Of a stretch of DNA of 64,000 nucleotides, positions 17,283-26,310 are shown piece by piece (position 1 is the first letter of the stretch; each line of letters begins with the position of its first letter). Below the pieces are notes generated by a model. That model was not told the origin of the DNA. It saw nothing but the letters and a program-made list of their open reading frames with translations, and made no database searches. The position numbers were made by a program, and so were the translations under genes. The stretch covers positions 62,001-126,000 of the forward strand of contig LM655199.1 of the NCBI GenBank assembly GCA_000824825.2, in the 5' to 3' direction. The DNA is from Mesorhizobium sp. ORS 3324. Its GTDB lineage: Bacteria > Pseudomonadota > Alphaproteobacteria > Rhizobiales > Rhizobiaceae.

Positions 17283-18857
17283 ATGAGCACGCAGCACCCT
17301 GCATTCGGCCCCTTCGAGTTCATCACCGAGAACGGATGCCTTCTCCGTGACAACCGGCCTGTCGCCCTCGGTGCCCGTGGCGCGTCGCTGCTTGCCGTTC
17401 TGCTCGCGGCTGAGGGGCGGGTGGTCACCAAGTCGGCGCTGATGGACGCCGTGTGGCCTGGCCTTGCAGTCGAGGAGAGCAATCTTTCCGTCCAGATTGC
17501 CGCCCTGCGCAAACTGCTCGGCCCAGCATCGGATGGCGGCGAATGGATCGTCACAGTGCCACGCGTCGGGTACAGATTTTCCCGTCCGGCGGAGAGCCGG
17601 ACCGCAGGGCCCGGCAGCGGAGGGCAAGCGGAGGCGAAATCCAGCCCCGCGATTGCCGTGCTGCCTTTCGAGAATCTCGGCGGCGATGCCGAGAGACAAT
17701 ATCTGGCCGACGGTATCGCCGACGACCTGATCATGGCGCTCGCCCGGTTCCGATGGTTTCGCGTCGCGTCGCGCGGGGCGAGTTTCGCAAGGCGGCACGG
17801 CACGAGGGATCCGAAAACGATCGCGCAGGAACTCGGTGTCGATTTTCTGGTGGATGGAGCCATCCGGCGTACCGGGGATCGGATGCGGATATCGGTGCAC
17901 CTCGCCGATGCGATGAGGGGCGCCACGGTCTGGTCCGAACATTACGATCTCCAGGTGGCCGAGCTATTTGCCGTGCAGGACGCCATCGCCGAGCGGATCG
18001 CCGCAGCGGTCGAACCTGAGCTGCTGTTGCGCCATGGACTTCAGGTTGCTCCGCATACCGGCAACGTGACCGCCTGGGATCTCGTCCGACAAGGAACATT
18101 CAATTTTCACAAGGTAACGCAGCCGACCCACCTTCTCGCGCGGAGATTCTTTCGGGAGGCCGCTGAGCTTGATCCCATGCTTCCGGAGGCGCAGATCTGG
18201 CGGGCGCGGGTCAACGCAGGCCTCATCGCCTATGGCTGGACGGAAAATCCCCTCGCGGACGGAAGGGAGGGACTCGATGCGGCCCTGCGGGCGATATATC
18301 TCGACGCCCGCAATCCGTATGCGCACTATGCGCTGGCGATCGTGTCGGCTTACACAGGCAGGGCAGATCAGGCGATCCTCGCAGCGGAACGGTCCATCGA
18401 ACTCGGTCCGAGTTTCGCCTTGGGGTATCTCGTCCTCGGCATGGCCCGTCTTTTCGCGGGCGATGCGGCCAGCGCGCGAAAGCCACTGGCGTGCGGCCTC
18501 GAGCTCAACCCCCACGATCCGCAAAACGCGGTTTGGTTCAGCCTTTTGATGCTTGCGCTGTTCTTTTCGGGCGACGTCGAGGGCGCGCTCGAGACCGGGC
18601 GCGCGGCACTGAAGGCGCGGCCCGACTGGTCGGCGCTGCTCCGCATTCAGGCGTGCTGCCACGCGGCTTTGGGACATAGACAGGAGGCCCACCGCTTCGC
18701 CGCCGCCGCAAGCGATCTCCCGGAGCCTGCCGGCGACGCGCTCGGCCCATTCAGGGTTGGCAACAGGGAATGGGCGAGCCGCCTCGAAAGCCTGCTGCGC
18801 GAGGCGCAAGATCAAACGACCGCTTCCGGCGGCAACGCCATCCTTTCCGAGGACTAG
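17283..18857 (+). CDS. Winged-helix (OmpR-type DNA-binding) regulator with TolB-like and TPR regions
   Basis: 524 residues. Residues about 8-100 form a Trans_reg_C winged helix (VVTKSALMDAVWPGLAVEES, then VPRVGYRF). A TolB N-terminal-like segment follows from about 120 (IAVLPFENLGGDAERQYLADG to about 235). The C-terminal half is TPR-like helical repeats with the ELGPSFALGYLVLG and ELNPHDPQNAV pattern. This architecture (CadC/adenylate-cyclase-type regulator family) is common in rhizobia. There is no receiver domain or cyclase catalytic domain, so signal input is probably protein or ligand binding by the TPR part. It is divergent from cupin-RidA, its likely targets. Confidence 0.85.
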   Translation: MSTQHPAFGPFEFITENGCLLRDNRPVALGARGASLLAVLLAAEGRVVTKSALMDAVWPGLAVEESNLSVQIAALRKLLGPASDGGEWIVTVPRVGYRFSRPAESRTAGPGSGGQAEAKSSPAIAVLPFENLGGDAERQYLADGIADDLIMALARFRWFRVASRGASFARRHGTRDPKTIAQELGVDFLVDGAIRRTGDRMRISVHLADAMRGATVWSEHYDLQVAELFAVQDAIAERIAAAVEPELLLRHGLQVAPHTGNVTAWDLVRQGTFNFHKVTQPTHLLARRFFREAAELDPMLPEAQIWRARVNAGLIAYGWTENPLADGREGLDAALRAIYLDARNPYAHYALAIVSAYTGRADQAILAAERSIELGPSFALGYLVLGMARLFAGDAASARKPLACGLELNPHDPQNAVWFSLLMLALFFSGDVEGALETGRAALKARPDWSALLRIQACCHAALGHRQEAHRFAAAASDLPEPAGDALGPFRVGNREWASRLESLLREAQDQTTASGGNAILSED

Positions 18858-19171
18858 GGCTCCGGAGCTCGCGGGGGGCAGTGGTCCCGTTATCACGTGG
18901 GCGTAGTCTTAACTGCGGTTCGATCCCTTGGCACAAAGCGCCAGCTGCGCGATCGGATGACAACGCGCATCCGGCCGTGTCGCGATCCGCAGCATCATTG
19001 CGGCGCCTGCGCCTCTGGAGTATTTTAGAACTTGATTGGATAAGACGCATGCCCGCCGTCGTTATGCATGCGTTCTGCTCCCGTCTCGGCAGATTGTGAA
19101 CTCTTTAACAGACCCATGCGCCGCAAGCTGCGTTCTTGTGGGGGACAGGTCATAGCAGTTAAGGATTTGCC
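18858..19171. other. Intergenic region upstream of the caspase-fold gene
   Basis: 314 bases without a gene. It separates the regulator from the first gene of the T6SS-associated region and should contain the promoter of the caspase-fold gene. Apart from the inverted repeat at 19045-19073, nothing distinctive was seen. Confidence 0.5.
19045..19073. promoter_or_regulatory. Inverted repeat upstream of the caspase-fold gene
   Basis: ACGCATGC (19045-19052) is matched exactly by GCATGCGT (19066-19073) across a 13-base spacer, about 100 bases before the start at 19172. The arms are themselves rich in the GCATGC palindrome. This could be an operator or the left part of a terminator for the upstream regulator gene, but no T run follows. 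Confidence 0.3.
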
Positions 19172-21721
19172 ATGCTGCGGTGCTGCGCGTTCCTTGCAGC
19201 CTTGATCTTCGTGGGCTTCACGACGTTCGAAGCCCATGCCGATCGCAGGGTTGCCTTTGTCATTGGCAATTCCGAATACCGCGACATCCCCGCCCTCAAG
19301 AATCCGGATAAGGATGCCGAGGATGTGTCGAACACGTTTCGGCTGGCCGGCTTCGACGTGTTCGTCGCCAAGGATCTCACCAAGCTTCAGTTCGAAGAGC
19401 AATTTCGCAATTATCTTGCCGCGGCGGACGGCGCCGATCTCGCCGTCGTCTACTATTCTGGTCACGGCTTCCAGATCGGCGGCGAGAATTTCCTCATCCC
19501 GGTCGACGCCTCGCTGAAGGACGCTGCCGACATCGAGGTCCAGGCGATCAAGCTCGACGACGTGCTGCAGCAATTGCGCGCCAAATCGAAGATCCAGGTG
19601 ATCATCCTCGATGCCTGCCGCAACAATCCGTTCCCGCGCAAGGACTACTGGCTGCGCGACCAGCTGATCGCGACCGGCGGCGCCGGCCTTGCGCAGGTGA
19701 AGAGCTCGCTGAACACGCTGATCGCCTTCGCCACCGAGCCCGGTGCGGTCGCCTATGACGGCACGGGTGCCCTCAGCCCGTTCTCGTCGGCCTTTTCGCG
19801 CCGCGCGCTGGCGCCGAACCAGGAGATCCGCACGGTGATGGCCGCCGTTCGCCGCGACGTGGTCCAGGCCACCGACGGCAAGCAGGTTCCCTGGGAGAAT
19901 TCCTCGCTGATCGACGAGGTGGTGCTGATGCGCCGCGCCAGCCGCCCGGCGCTGCCGCCGGTGCTGGAGAAAGTCGTGCCGTCGGGTGTCGGTCCCGTGG
20001 CGCTCGACCTGCCGGAGCCGGTCGATGTCGATGGCGGCGCGGTCACCGTCAGCGTCGAAAGGCCGCCGGCGCTAGGCCGCCTGATGCTCGACGGCAAGCC
20101 TGTCGCGGCGGGCGAGCCGATCGCCGGCAAGGACCTGCCGCGCCTCCAGATGGATGTGCCGAAAGGCGCAGGCGCGCAGGAGGAGGTCGACATGCTGGCC
20201 TATGCCACGCGCGACAATTGGGGCGGCGAATCCCACGGCATCCTGGTGTTCCGGGTCAAGAACGGCGAGGGCGCCGAAGGCAAGCAGCTTGTGGCCTCGC
20301 TCGAGGCCGAGCAGAAGCAGCAAGTGCTGGAGCGCGGCATCCACATCACCGGCGCCGCCGAGGCGATCGAAAACCGTGACGTCAGTGTGCCAGTCGGCGT
20401 CGGCCCTGTGCCTCTGAAGCTGGACTTCCCGACCAAGGATCCGGCGGTCAGCCTGAAGGTCGCCAGCTATCCGGCAACGGGTACGCTGTCGCTGCCGGAT
20501 CGGACCTTGTCCCCGGATTCCAGTCTGATGGCCGATGAGGTCGACCATCTGCGCTACGAGCCGCAGATCGGCGCCGCCAAACCACTGATAGTAGGTTTCG
20601 AAATCCGGGCCGACAATACGTCGCCCAAGCCGGCAACGATGAAGCTGTCGCCAAGCGTCGAGCCCTGCGACAGGGAGGCCGGCGAGCCTCTCGACCTGCA
20701 GGGCGTTGTGCCCGGCCTGCTGCCGAACGAAATCAGCAGCAACGCCGTGGATGTCTGCCGGGCGGCGGTGAAAGCCTATCCGGATGTCGCCCGCTTCCGC
20801 TACGAGCTCGGGCGGGCGCTGCTTGCTGTCGGCAAGGTCGAGGAGGCGAAGAAGGCGATCCAGGAGGCCGCCGACAAAGGCCATGTCCGCGCGGTGTTCG
20901 AGCTTGGCTACCTCAACGCGACGGGAACGGGAATGCCCGCCAACCGCAAGCAGGCCAACAGCTTCTACGCCGCGGCGTCCGACAAGGGCGATCCCTATGG
21001 GATGACGTCCTGGGGCCGCGCCTTATTCAATGGCTACGGCGTAGAGCGCGATACCGGCAAGGGGCTCGACCTGCTGCTCAAGGCGGCTGCGATGGGCCAC
21101 ACCTACGCCATGAACGATCTTGCAGCGATCTTCACCGAGGGCCGCAACGGCGTGCCTGCCGACCCGGCCCGCGCTGTCGCATTCCTCAAGGCAGGTGTGG
21201 AGCGGCAGGACATGTATTCGATGAACCTGCTCGGCCGCAATTATCTCGCCGGTACCGGCGTCGAGAAGGATCCGAAGCAGGCGCAGGCGCTTTTCCAAAA
21301 GGCGATGGATCTCGGCCAACCTTACGCCCCCGGCAGCCTTGCGCGCATGTACAGGGACGGCATCGGCGTAGAGCGGGATCTTGCCGAGGCGCAAAAGCTG
21401 TTCGAGCTGGCGACCGGTCGCGGCGATCAGTCCGCCGCATACGATCGCGCGGCTCTGGAACTGCAGCGGGGCGACAAGGCGGACCAGTCTGTCGCCGTGC
21501 GTTACCTCGCTTTCGCGGCCGCGCTCGATCTTCGCAACGAAATTCCGGATGCAAAGGCCACGTTGGCGAAGTTCGGAGCCAAGGCGAAAACCGCAGCCCT
21601 GAAACAACTGCGTGGGGAACTCAAATCGAAGATTTCGGCGGGCGGCTCGGTGGACGACCAACTGGTCAAGACGGCCAGGGCGGTCTGGGAACAAGCCAAT
21701 CCGCGTCGGGACTTGTTCTGA
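19172..21721 (+). CDS. Exported caspase-fold (peptidase C14) protein with Sel1 repeats
   Basis: 849 residues. A Sec signal peptide (about 1-23, ending AHA) precedes a caspase-like domain at 25-250. The catalytic dyad is His98 in YYSGHGFQ and Cys149 in LDACRNNPF, both intact. A central region follows with two SVERP/VGVGPVPLKLDF-like beta segments. From about residue 540 there are at least five Sel1-type tetratricopeptide-like repeats (for example AVFELGYLNATGTGMPANRK and NLLGRNYLAGTGVEKDPKQA). Bacterial proteins of this class are predicted Arg/Lys-specific proteases or scaffolds, and the signal peptide puts it in the periplasm. It heads a rightward pair with the lipoprotein gene and borders the T6SS locus. 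Its target is unknown. Confidence 0.88.
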   Translation: MLRCCAFLAALIFVGFTTFEAHADRRVAFVIGNSEYRDIPALKNPDKDAEDVSNTFRLAGFDVFVAKDLTKLQFEEQFRNYLAAADGADLAVVYYSGHGFQIGGENFLIPVDASLKDAADIEVQAIKLDDVLQQLRAKSKIQVIILDACRNNPFPRKDYWLRDQLIATGGAGLAQVKSSLNTLIAFATEPGAVAYDGTGALSPFSSAFSRRALAPNQEIRTVMAAVRRDVVQATDGKQVPWENSSLIDEVVLMRRASRPALPPVLEKVVPSGVGPVALDLPEPVDVDGGAVTVSVERPPALGRLMLDGKPVAAGEPIAGKDLPRLQMDVPKGAGAQEEVDMLAYATRDNWGGESHGILVFRVKNGEGAEGKQLVASLEAEQKQQVLERGIHITGAAEAIENRDVSVPVGVGPVPLKLDFPTKDPAVSLKVASYPATGTLSLPDRTLSPDSSLMADEVDHLRYEPQIGAAKPLIVGFEIRADNTSPKPATMKLSPSVEPCDREAGEPLDLQGVVPGLLPNEISSNAVDVCRAAVKAYPDVARFRYELGRALLAVGKVEEAKKAIQEAADKGHVRAVFELGYLNATGTGMPANRKQANSFYAAASDKGDPYGMTSWGRALFNGYGVERDTGKGLDLLLKAAAMGHTYAMNDLAAIFTEGRNGVPADPARAVAFLKAGVERQDMYSMNLLGRNYLAGTGVEKDPKQAQALFQKAMDLGQPYAPGSLARMYRDGIGVERDLAEAQKLFELATGRGDQSAAYDRAALELQRGDKADQSVAVRYLAFAAALDLRNEIPDAKATLAKFGAKAKTAALKQLRGELKSKISAGGSVDDQLVKTARAVWEQANPRRDLF

Positions 21722-21735
21722 TCAACAAGGAGGCA

Positions 21736-21999
21736 ATGGTGGGCAGGGCATTGAAACTGGCAATCGTCGCATCGTTCCTATCCGGTATTCTGGCTGTCGC
21801 GGGGTGCACCACCCTGATGCCCAAGGCCGAGCCGGCGCCGACGACGAAGCAAAAGGTCGTCCGTACGACGACCGCACCAAAGGTCGTCAAGCAGAAGAAG
21901 GTCACGGGCAAGAAGCTGATCACGCCCGTGCAGACCGAAACCGCACCTGTTGTCGCACCTCTAGGCGGTGGTGGTGGAGGCGGAGGCGGTTGGGGATGA
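21736..21999 (+). CDS. Small lipoprotein with glycine-rich tail
   Basis: 87 residues. The N-terminus is a lipoprotein signal (hydrophobic stretch ending L-A-V-A-G-C at residues 19-24). The mature part is Lys/Thr/Pro/Val-rich (TTAPKVVKQKKVTGKKLITP) and ends with nine glycines, then Trp-Gly. It follows the caspase-fold gene by 14 bases with an AAGGAGG ribosome site, so the two are cotranscribed. The basic low-complexity chain could contact peptidoglycan or an anionic surface. No family was recognised. Confidence 0.75.
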   Translation: MVGRALKLAIVASFLSGILAVAGCTTLMPKAEPAPTTKQKVVRTTTAPKVVKQKKVTGKKLITPVQTETAPVVAPLGGGGGGGGGWG

Positions 22000-22094
22000 G
22001 CGCTCGCTAGCAGGCAACTCCACCTGCGACCGGCAGATGTCTTCATCCCCGGCAGAGCAAGGCGGCTGTAAGTGAACGCCTGAAGCGCTCGGGC

Positions 22095-22661
22095 CTAATA
22101 AGCGTCGGCCGACTGCTGCTGCGCCTCCATCTCGGCCATCTGAATGCCCATTTCGGCGAAGGCGGAAAGAACGGCGAAACGGTCGGCGAGCGATACGCGC
22201 GCAAGACCGGCCAGGATCCCCGCGCTGACGGCACGGGCGGCAGAAAATCCGGTCCCTGCCTGGTCGATGGCCACACCGGCGTCGCGCCAACCGGCCGCCA
22301 GGACGAGCCAGGAAACGGGCGTCGCGGGCGGCACCTCCACGGCCTGGGCTACCGCCGCGCGATGGTCGGGACTGCCAGGCTCGCCGACCCAGTCGCGCAC
22401 GAGCGCCAGCAATTCGAGGTCCCTGTCGCCGAGCAGCTCTGCAAGGTTGCTCAGGCACTCATGCGCCCACCAGATCGCGGCCCGCTCGGGCAGCAGATAG
22501 GCGCAGAAGGTGATCGCCTCCTCGGGCACCCGCCCGGCGAGCAGCGCGCGGCAAAACTCGATCGAAGGCTGATCGGTGGGCGCCGCTTTCATGTCGCGGG
22601 CGACGGCTGGGCAAGCGCCGAACAAATCCCGCGCCGTCCTGAACCGGAGCCCGTTGGCCAT
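22095..22661 (-). CDS. DUF6931-like protein associated with the T6SS locus
   Basis: 188 residues, soluble, largely alpha-helical and Ala-rich, with no signal peptide or metal motif. The sequence FCRALLAGRVPEEAITFCAY followed by ERAAIWWAHECL resembles the DUF6931 proteins seen beside T6SS genes in rhizobia; this family call is from memory and moderate. It is encoded between the lipoprotein gene and ompA on the opposite strand, alone. It ends QMAEMEAQQQSADAY. A cytoplasmic accessory or regulatory role is possible but not shown. Confidence 0.6.
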   Translation of the reverse strand: MANGLRFRTARDLFGACPAVARDMKAAPTDQPSIEFCRALLAGRVPEEAITFCAYLLPERAAIWWAHECLSNLAELLGDRDLELLALVRDWVGEPGSPDHRAAVAQAVEVPPATPVSWLVLAAGWRDAGVAIDQAGTGFSAARAVSAGILAGLARVSLADRFAVLSAFAEMGIQMAEMEAQQQSADAY

Positions 22662-22829
22662 GGCTGCCCGCCCTCGCTAATAGAGGTACTGAAGCCCCGG
22701 CGGAGGCGCTGGTCAAGTCTTAGCTTAGCAAAGGGCGGCTGCTCCCAGCGTGCGTTTGTTCACAGACAAGCGCCGGGAAATTTGGTAATTTTAGCCGTAG
22801 CGAAATTCGCCCAAACAGGAGTAAAGGTC

Positions 22830-23363
22830 ATGCGGTGGGCCAGTTCAGCCTTTGCATTGGCGGCCGTGCTTTTTTCGACGCACGTTTCCGCTGATCCGCT
22901 TCAGAAATCCGAAGACATCGTCAAGTTCTTCACCGGCCAGGGCAATCTCGGCGCGTCGCGCGGCATCTGCGTCGGCACCGAGGAAGAGTGCAAGAGCAAG
23001 AGCGAGAAGAACGCGGCCCCCACCAAGACCGGGCTCGACATGATGATCAATTTCGCGCTGGATTCCGCCCAGCTCGACCAGACCGCGCGCACGGAGCTCG
23101 ACGAGTTCGCCAAGGCGCTGAAGGACAATCGGCTGAGCACGTTCAGCTTCGTCGTCGAAGGCCATACCGATGCGTCCGGCTCGGATCGCCACAATCAGGA
23201 TCTGTCGGAACGAAGGGCGCAGTCGGTGGCCGCTTTCCTGACAGCCAACGGCGTCCAGGCCACCCGGCTCGAAGCGATCGGCCTCGGCAAATCGCACCCG
23301 CGCGTCGCCAATCCCTACGATCCGGTCAACCGCCGCGTGGAGATGCGGATCAGGACCGAGTAG
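22830..23363 (+). CDS. OmpA-family peptidoglycan-binding protein
   Basis: 177 residues from the ATG at 22830 (AGGAGTAAAGG upstream). A Sec signal peptide ends about residue 22 (STHVSA/DP). After a short linker with one cysteine pair (GICVGTEEEC) comes an OmpA C-terminal domain. It includes FVVEGHTDASGSDRHNQDLS and LSERRAQSVAAFL, the peptidoglycan-binding signature, and ends NRRVEMRI. It has no beta-barrel, so it is a periplasmic peptidoglycan anchor. Position beside the cell-wall hydrolase gene (convergent, 38 bases apart) fits a role at the cell wall around the secretion apparatus. Confidence 0.88.
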   Translation: MRWASSAFALAAVLFSTHVSADPLQKSEDIVKFFTGQGNLGASRGICVGTEEECKSKSEKNAAPTKTGLDMMINFALDSAQLDQTARTELDEFAKALKDNRLSTFSFVVEGHTDASGSDRHNQDLSERRAQSVAAFLTANGVQATRLEAIGLGKSHPRVANPYDPVNRRVEMRIRTE

Positions 23364-23401
23364 GGCGCCGGCGCAGCGGGACACGACGCACGGTCCCGCG
23401 T

Positions 23402-25813
23402 TCAAAGCGCCGCCTGGACCGAGCTTATGAGGGCCGTGACGGCCTGCTTGTATTTAGCGAATTCCGGCGAGGTCTGGCGGATTTCGGTCGTGGTCGTCTG
23501 CTGCCCCTGATCGGACGCCATGCGGATCACCTTCTGCCCCATCTTCCGCTCGGCCCAGTCGATGACGTAGCTGGCCGTCTTGCCGGTGAGGAACGGATTG
23601 GCCTGGATCACGGCCGATCCCAGCACGGCGCTCAATTGCGTCGAGCCCTGCGCCGCCAGCACCTGGGCTGCGCCTTCCATGCCGAGGAAATGGCAGAGAT
23701 AGAGCCGCCCGGCGGTGATCTGGTGGCCGCGGGCGCGCAGATAGGCTTCGCCCTCGCGCGCAAGGTTGCGCACCATCTCGCGCGACAGCGTGGCGTCGTA
23801 GCGGAGCGCGAGCAGGTCGGTGGTCGACAGCGTGCGGGCAAGATCTGGCCGGTAGGTATTCATCATCCGGATCCAGGTCTTGGAGATGAACTGGCCGGCG
23901 CCCGTCGCCGAGGAAAGCGGGTTCTTGGCCCGCGCGCTGCCGCCGCTTTCGACATGGACGATGCGGTCGGTCAGCGTCTCGACGGCGGAATCGCCCGAAC
24001 CACCAGACGCATAGGTGGCAACCGTGGTGACCGTCCCCAGCGGGTCGATTGCTTCCCCGTTCTGGTAGAGTTCGAAATGCAGATGCGGGCCCGTCGAAAG
24101 CCCCGTGGTGCCGACATAGCCGATGACGTCGCCGGCCTTCACCTTGGTGCCGACGCCGCTCGCGATGGCGAATTTCTGCATATGGGCGTAGCGCGTCTCC
24201 CGCCCGTTCGCGTGAGAAATCTTCACCAGATTGCCATAGCCGCCGCCATCGCCCTGGAAGCTGATCTCGCCGTCGAAGGCCGCCACGACCGGGGTGCCGA
24301 TGGGAGCCGCCCAGTCCACGCCCTTGTGAATGCGAACTGTTTCGAGGATCGGATGCTTGCTCGGCCCGAAGGTCGAGATCATCACCCCGGCGACCGGCGT
24401 GACCATGCCGTTGGTCACGGTTAGCGATCGAACCTCGTCATTGCCGGTGACGCATGCATACTGGCCGTTGTTCTGCTGGTAGACGAAACAGTCGAGGTTC
24501 TTCTCCGTGCCCTGGACGCCGACATAGAGGACCCGCCCCGACGATGCGTCCTGACCACGCGGCGTCTGCGAATAGATCAGCACCAGGCGCTGGTCCTCGC
24601 TGGCGAAAGCGTCGAGGTCCTGTCCCCTGGACAGATACATGATCGCTTCGCCGATCACGCTGGTCGGGACCTTGTTGCGCGCGGCCGTCGAATAGATCGC
24701 ATCGAGCAGGCGATATTGCCGCTTGGGTCCGCCTTCGTCGGCGGCGCCTGAATAGTTGAACAGGTCCTCGCGCACCCAGGGGTCTACGCCCGACACGAAC
24801 GCGCCCGCCGCGTTGCGCGTCAGCGTGCCGACATAGACGTTCCTGGCATAGATCGAGACCTGCATCAGCGACATGGTCGTCGCCTGGCGGCTCGGCCTGA
24901 AGCCGCGCATGGCCACCACATAGCCCGCCTCCAGGCCGTCGCGGTTGAACAGCGCCTTCAGCGCCTCACCGGCAAGCTTCGCGTCGTCGGCGGAGAAATG
25001 CGCCTCGGCGACGACGCTGTCCAGGCTGCGGTCGTTGAGGATCTTCACGAAGCTATCCTCGGTCGCCTCGAAGCGCTGGTACTCGCCGGTGACGGTCGCA
25101 ACCGTCGTGTTGTTCTCGACTTCGGTCTTCTTGAAAGCGGGAAGGGCGGCTTCGCCCTGATCGACGGTCTCACCCCAGCCGGCCTCCGGATCGTCGGCAT
25201 CCGCCTTGGATGCCGAAGCGGCTGGCGGGCCGCTCTCATCGGGCACCGGCTGGAGGTCGTTCGCCAGATCGCCCTGCTGATCGTCCGCTGCAGCCGGGGC
25301 GGGCGGGGCCACTTGCTGATTGTCAGGCGCCGGCACCGGAGATTTTGACGCGGTCTGCCGCTGCGCCTGGAAGAAGGCGAAATCCTCCTGCGTCGACGGG
25401 ATCGTCGTCATGAATTTCTCGCTGGCGCTCAGCATCACGTCGGAGAGAATTTCGATCTGCGGCGAGGCGCCGGAACTGTCGAGCTCGGCCGGTCGCGCGA
25501 CGGTGTGGCCCTTGGTTGCGGTGTCAGCGTCCGGCGCCAGGGTGATCCACATCGGGTCGCCGGCAAGGTCGATGATGGCCGGCACATAGACCGCCGCATC
25601 GGGCGGCACGTCCTCCATGCCTTCGACGGGATGCAGCTCCTCGTCCTCGTCACCGAACGACCAGTAGTCGCGTGTGAGGTAGAAACCCGTGGCTGCCGAG
25701 ACGACGGCGAGCGCGGCAACACCGGACAGAACCCAGGCCCAGAGCTTGCGCCGGCGCTCGGCCAGGCGCGCCTGCTTCTTCAGCTTGAAGCTCGTGTCGA
25801 TGCTGTGCGTCAC
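23402..25813 (-). CDS. Membrane-anchored M23 endopeptidase with C-terminal lytic-transglycosylase-like domain
   Basis: 803 residues from a GTG at 25813 that overlaps the preceding stop (GTGA), so translation is coupled. One N-terminal membrane helix (about 25-47) anchors it in the inner membrane with the rest in the periplasm. After a Pro/Ala-rich region, a LytM-type M23 domain lies at about 485-600. Zinc ligands are His496 and Asp500 (RIHKGVDW) and His579; His544 and His577 (GPHLHF) are the other conserved histidines. From about 611 to 760 a lysozyme-fold transglycosylase-like domain follows, with candidate catalytic Glu622 in IVHVESGG and the motif SSATGAGQFISKTW. It could therefore cut both peptides and glycan strands. 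It is the last gene of the kinase/phosphatase/TssM operon. Confidence 0.85.
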   Translation of the reverse strand: MTHSIDTSFKLKKQARLAERRRKLWAWVLSGVAALAVVSAATGFYLTRDYWSFGDEDEELHPVEGMEDVPPDAAVYVPAIIDLAGDPMWITLAPDADTATKGHTVARPAELDSSGASPQIEILSDVMLSASEKFMTTIPSTQEDFAFFQAQRQTASKSPVPAPDNQQVAPPAPAAADDQQGDLANDLQPVPDESGPPAASASKADADDPEAGWGETVDQGEAALPAFKKTEVENNTTVATVTGEYQRFEATEDSFVKILNDRSLDSVVAEAHFSADDAKLAGEALKALFNRDGLEAGYVVAMRGFRPSRQATTMSLMQVSIYARNVYVGTLTRNAAGAFVSGVDPWVREDLFNYSGAADEGGPKRQYRLLDAIYSTAARNKVPTSVIGEAIMYLSRGQDLDAFASEDQRLVLIYSQTPRGQDASSGRVLYVGVQGTEKNLDCFVYQQNNGQYACVTGNDEVRSLTVTNGMVTPVAGVMISTFGPSKHPILETVRIHKGVDWAAPIGTPVVAAFDGEISFQGDGGGYGNLVKISHANGRETRYAHMQKFAIASGVGTKVKAGDVIGYVGTTGLSTGPHLHFELYQNGEAIDPLGTVTTVATYASGGSGDSAVETLTDRIVHVESGGSARAKNPLSSATGAGQFISKTWIRMMNTYRPDLARTLSTTDLLALRYDATLSREMVRNLAREGEAYLRARGHQITAGRLYLCHFLGMEGAAQVLAAQGSTQLSAVLGSAVIQANPFLTGKTASYVIDWAERKMGQKVIRMASDQGQQTTTTEIRQTSPEFAKYKQAVTALISSVQAAL

Positions 25814-26220
25814 GGGCTGTTTCCGGTCAGGAAATAGGTCCAGCGCACCTGCTCGAGCGTGTCGACCTCGACGAAGCGCGCCGCGATATGGCCGCGCTGC
25901 CAGCATTCGTCGACGCCGCGGATCGAGAAGCGGCGCCGGTCGATACACATCTCGGTCGATCCGGCGAGGATCGCGTGGCCGAAAACGTCAGTGGCGTAGA
26001 TGTAGATGTAGCGGTTGGTCAGCTCCTCGCGGATGACGTTGACGCACTGGTTGGCGCCGATGGTCCACCAGCCGTCGGTCTGGTCGGCGTCGTCGACCTT
26101 CTGTCCGACGGCGAGGTTGACGACGTCGAGCGTCTGGTTGCAGACGGTGAATTCGGCATGGGCGCGGTCGGTCAGGAAGATCGAGAGCAGCGCCGCGCCG
26201 ACAAGCGCGGCAAATCTCAT
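25810..26220 (-). CDS. DUF1036 family exported protein
   Basis: 136 residues from the ATG at 26220; a longer frame adds 26 unrelated residues. A Sec signal peptide ends at AHA/EF (about residue 22). The mature domain (FTVCNQTLDVVNLAVGQKVD onward) is DUF1036, a small periplasmic beta-rich domain with conserved cysteines and Trp, function unknown. It lies 90 bases after ppkA, and its stop overlaps the start of the M23/transglycosylase gene by 4 bases. A role in handling or folding that large periplasmic enzyme is a reasonable guess from the coupling. Confidence 0.85.
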   Translation of the reverse strand: MRFAALVGAALLSIFLTDRAHAEFTVCNQTLDVVNLAVGQKVDDADQTDGWWTIGANQCVNVIREELTNRYIYIYATDVFGHAILAGSTEMCIDRRRFSIRGVDECWQRGHIAARFVEVDTLEQVRWTYFLTGNSP

Positions 26221-26310
26221 CGGGTCAGGCAGAATGAGCCATCCACACCTCTTGCGTGGCGGCGGCTCGAACAATGAACGCGGGCGGCGGAGTTCCATCG
26301 GCGTCCATGT

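Noticed and set aside
16719-17942. 407-codon version of the cupin protein
   Set aside because: The added N-terminus is antisense to the winged-helix regulator. The ATG at 17153 has a ribosome site and the cupin domain is complete without the extension.
22988-24424. 478-codon plus-strand frame across ompA and the M23 gene
   Set aside because: It runs out of frame through ompA and antisense to the hydrolase, with arginine-rich low-complexity translation.
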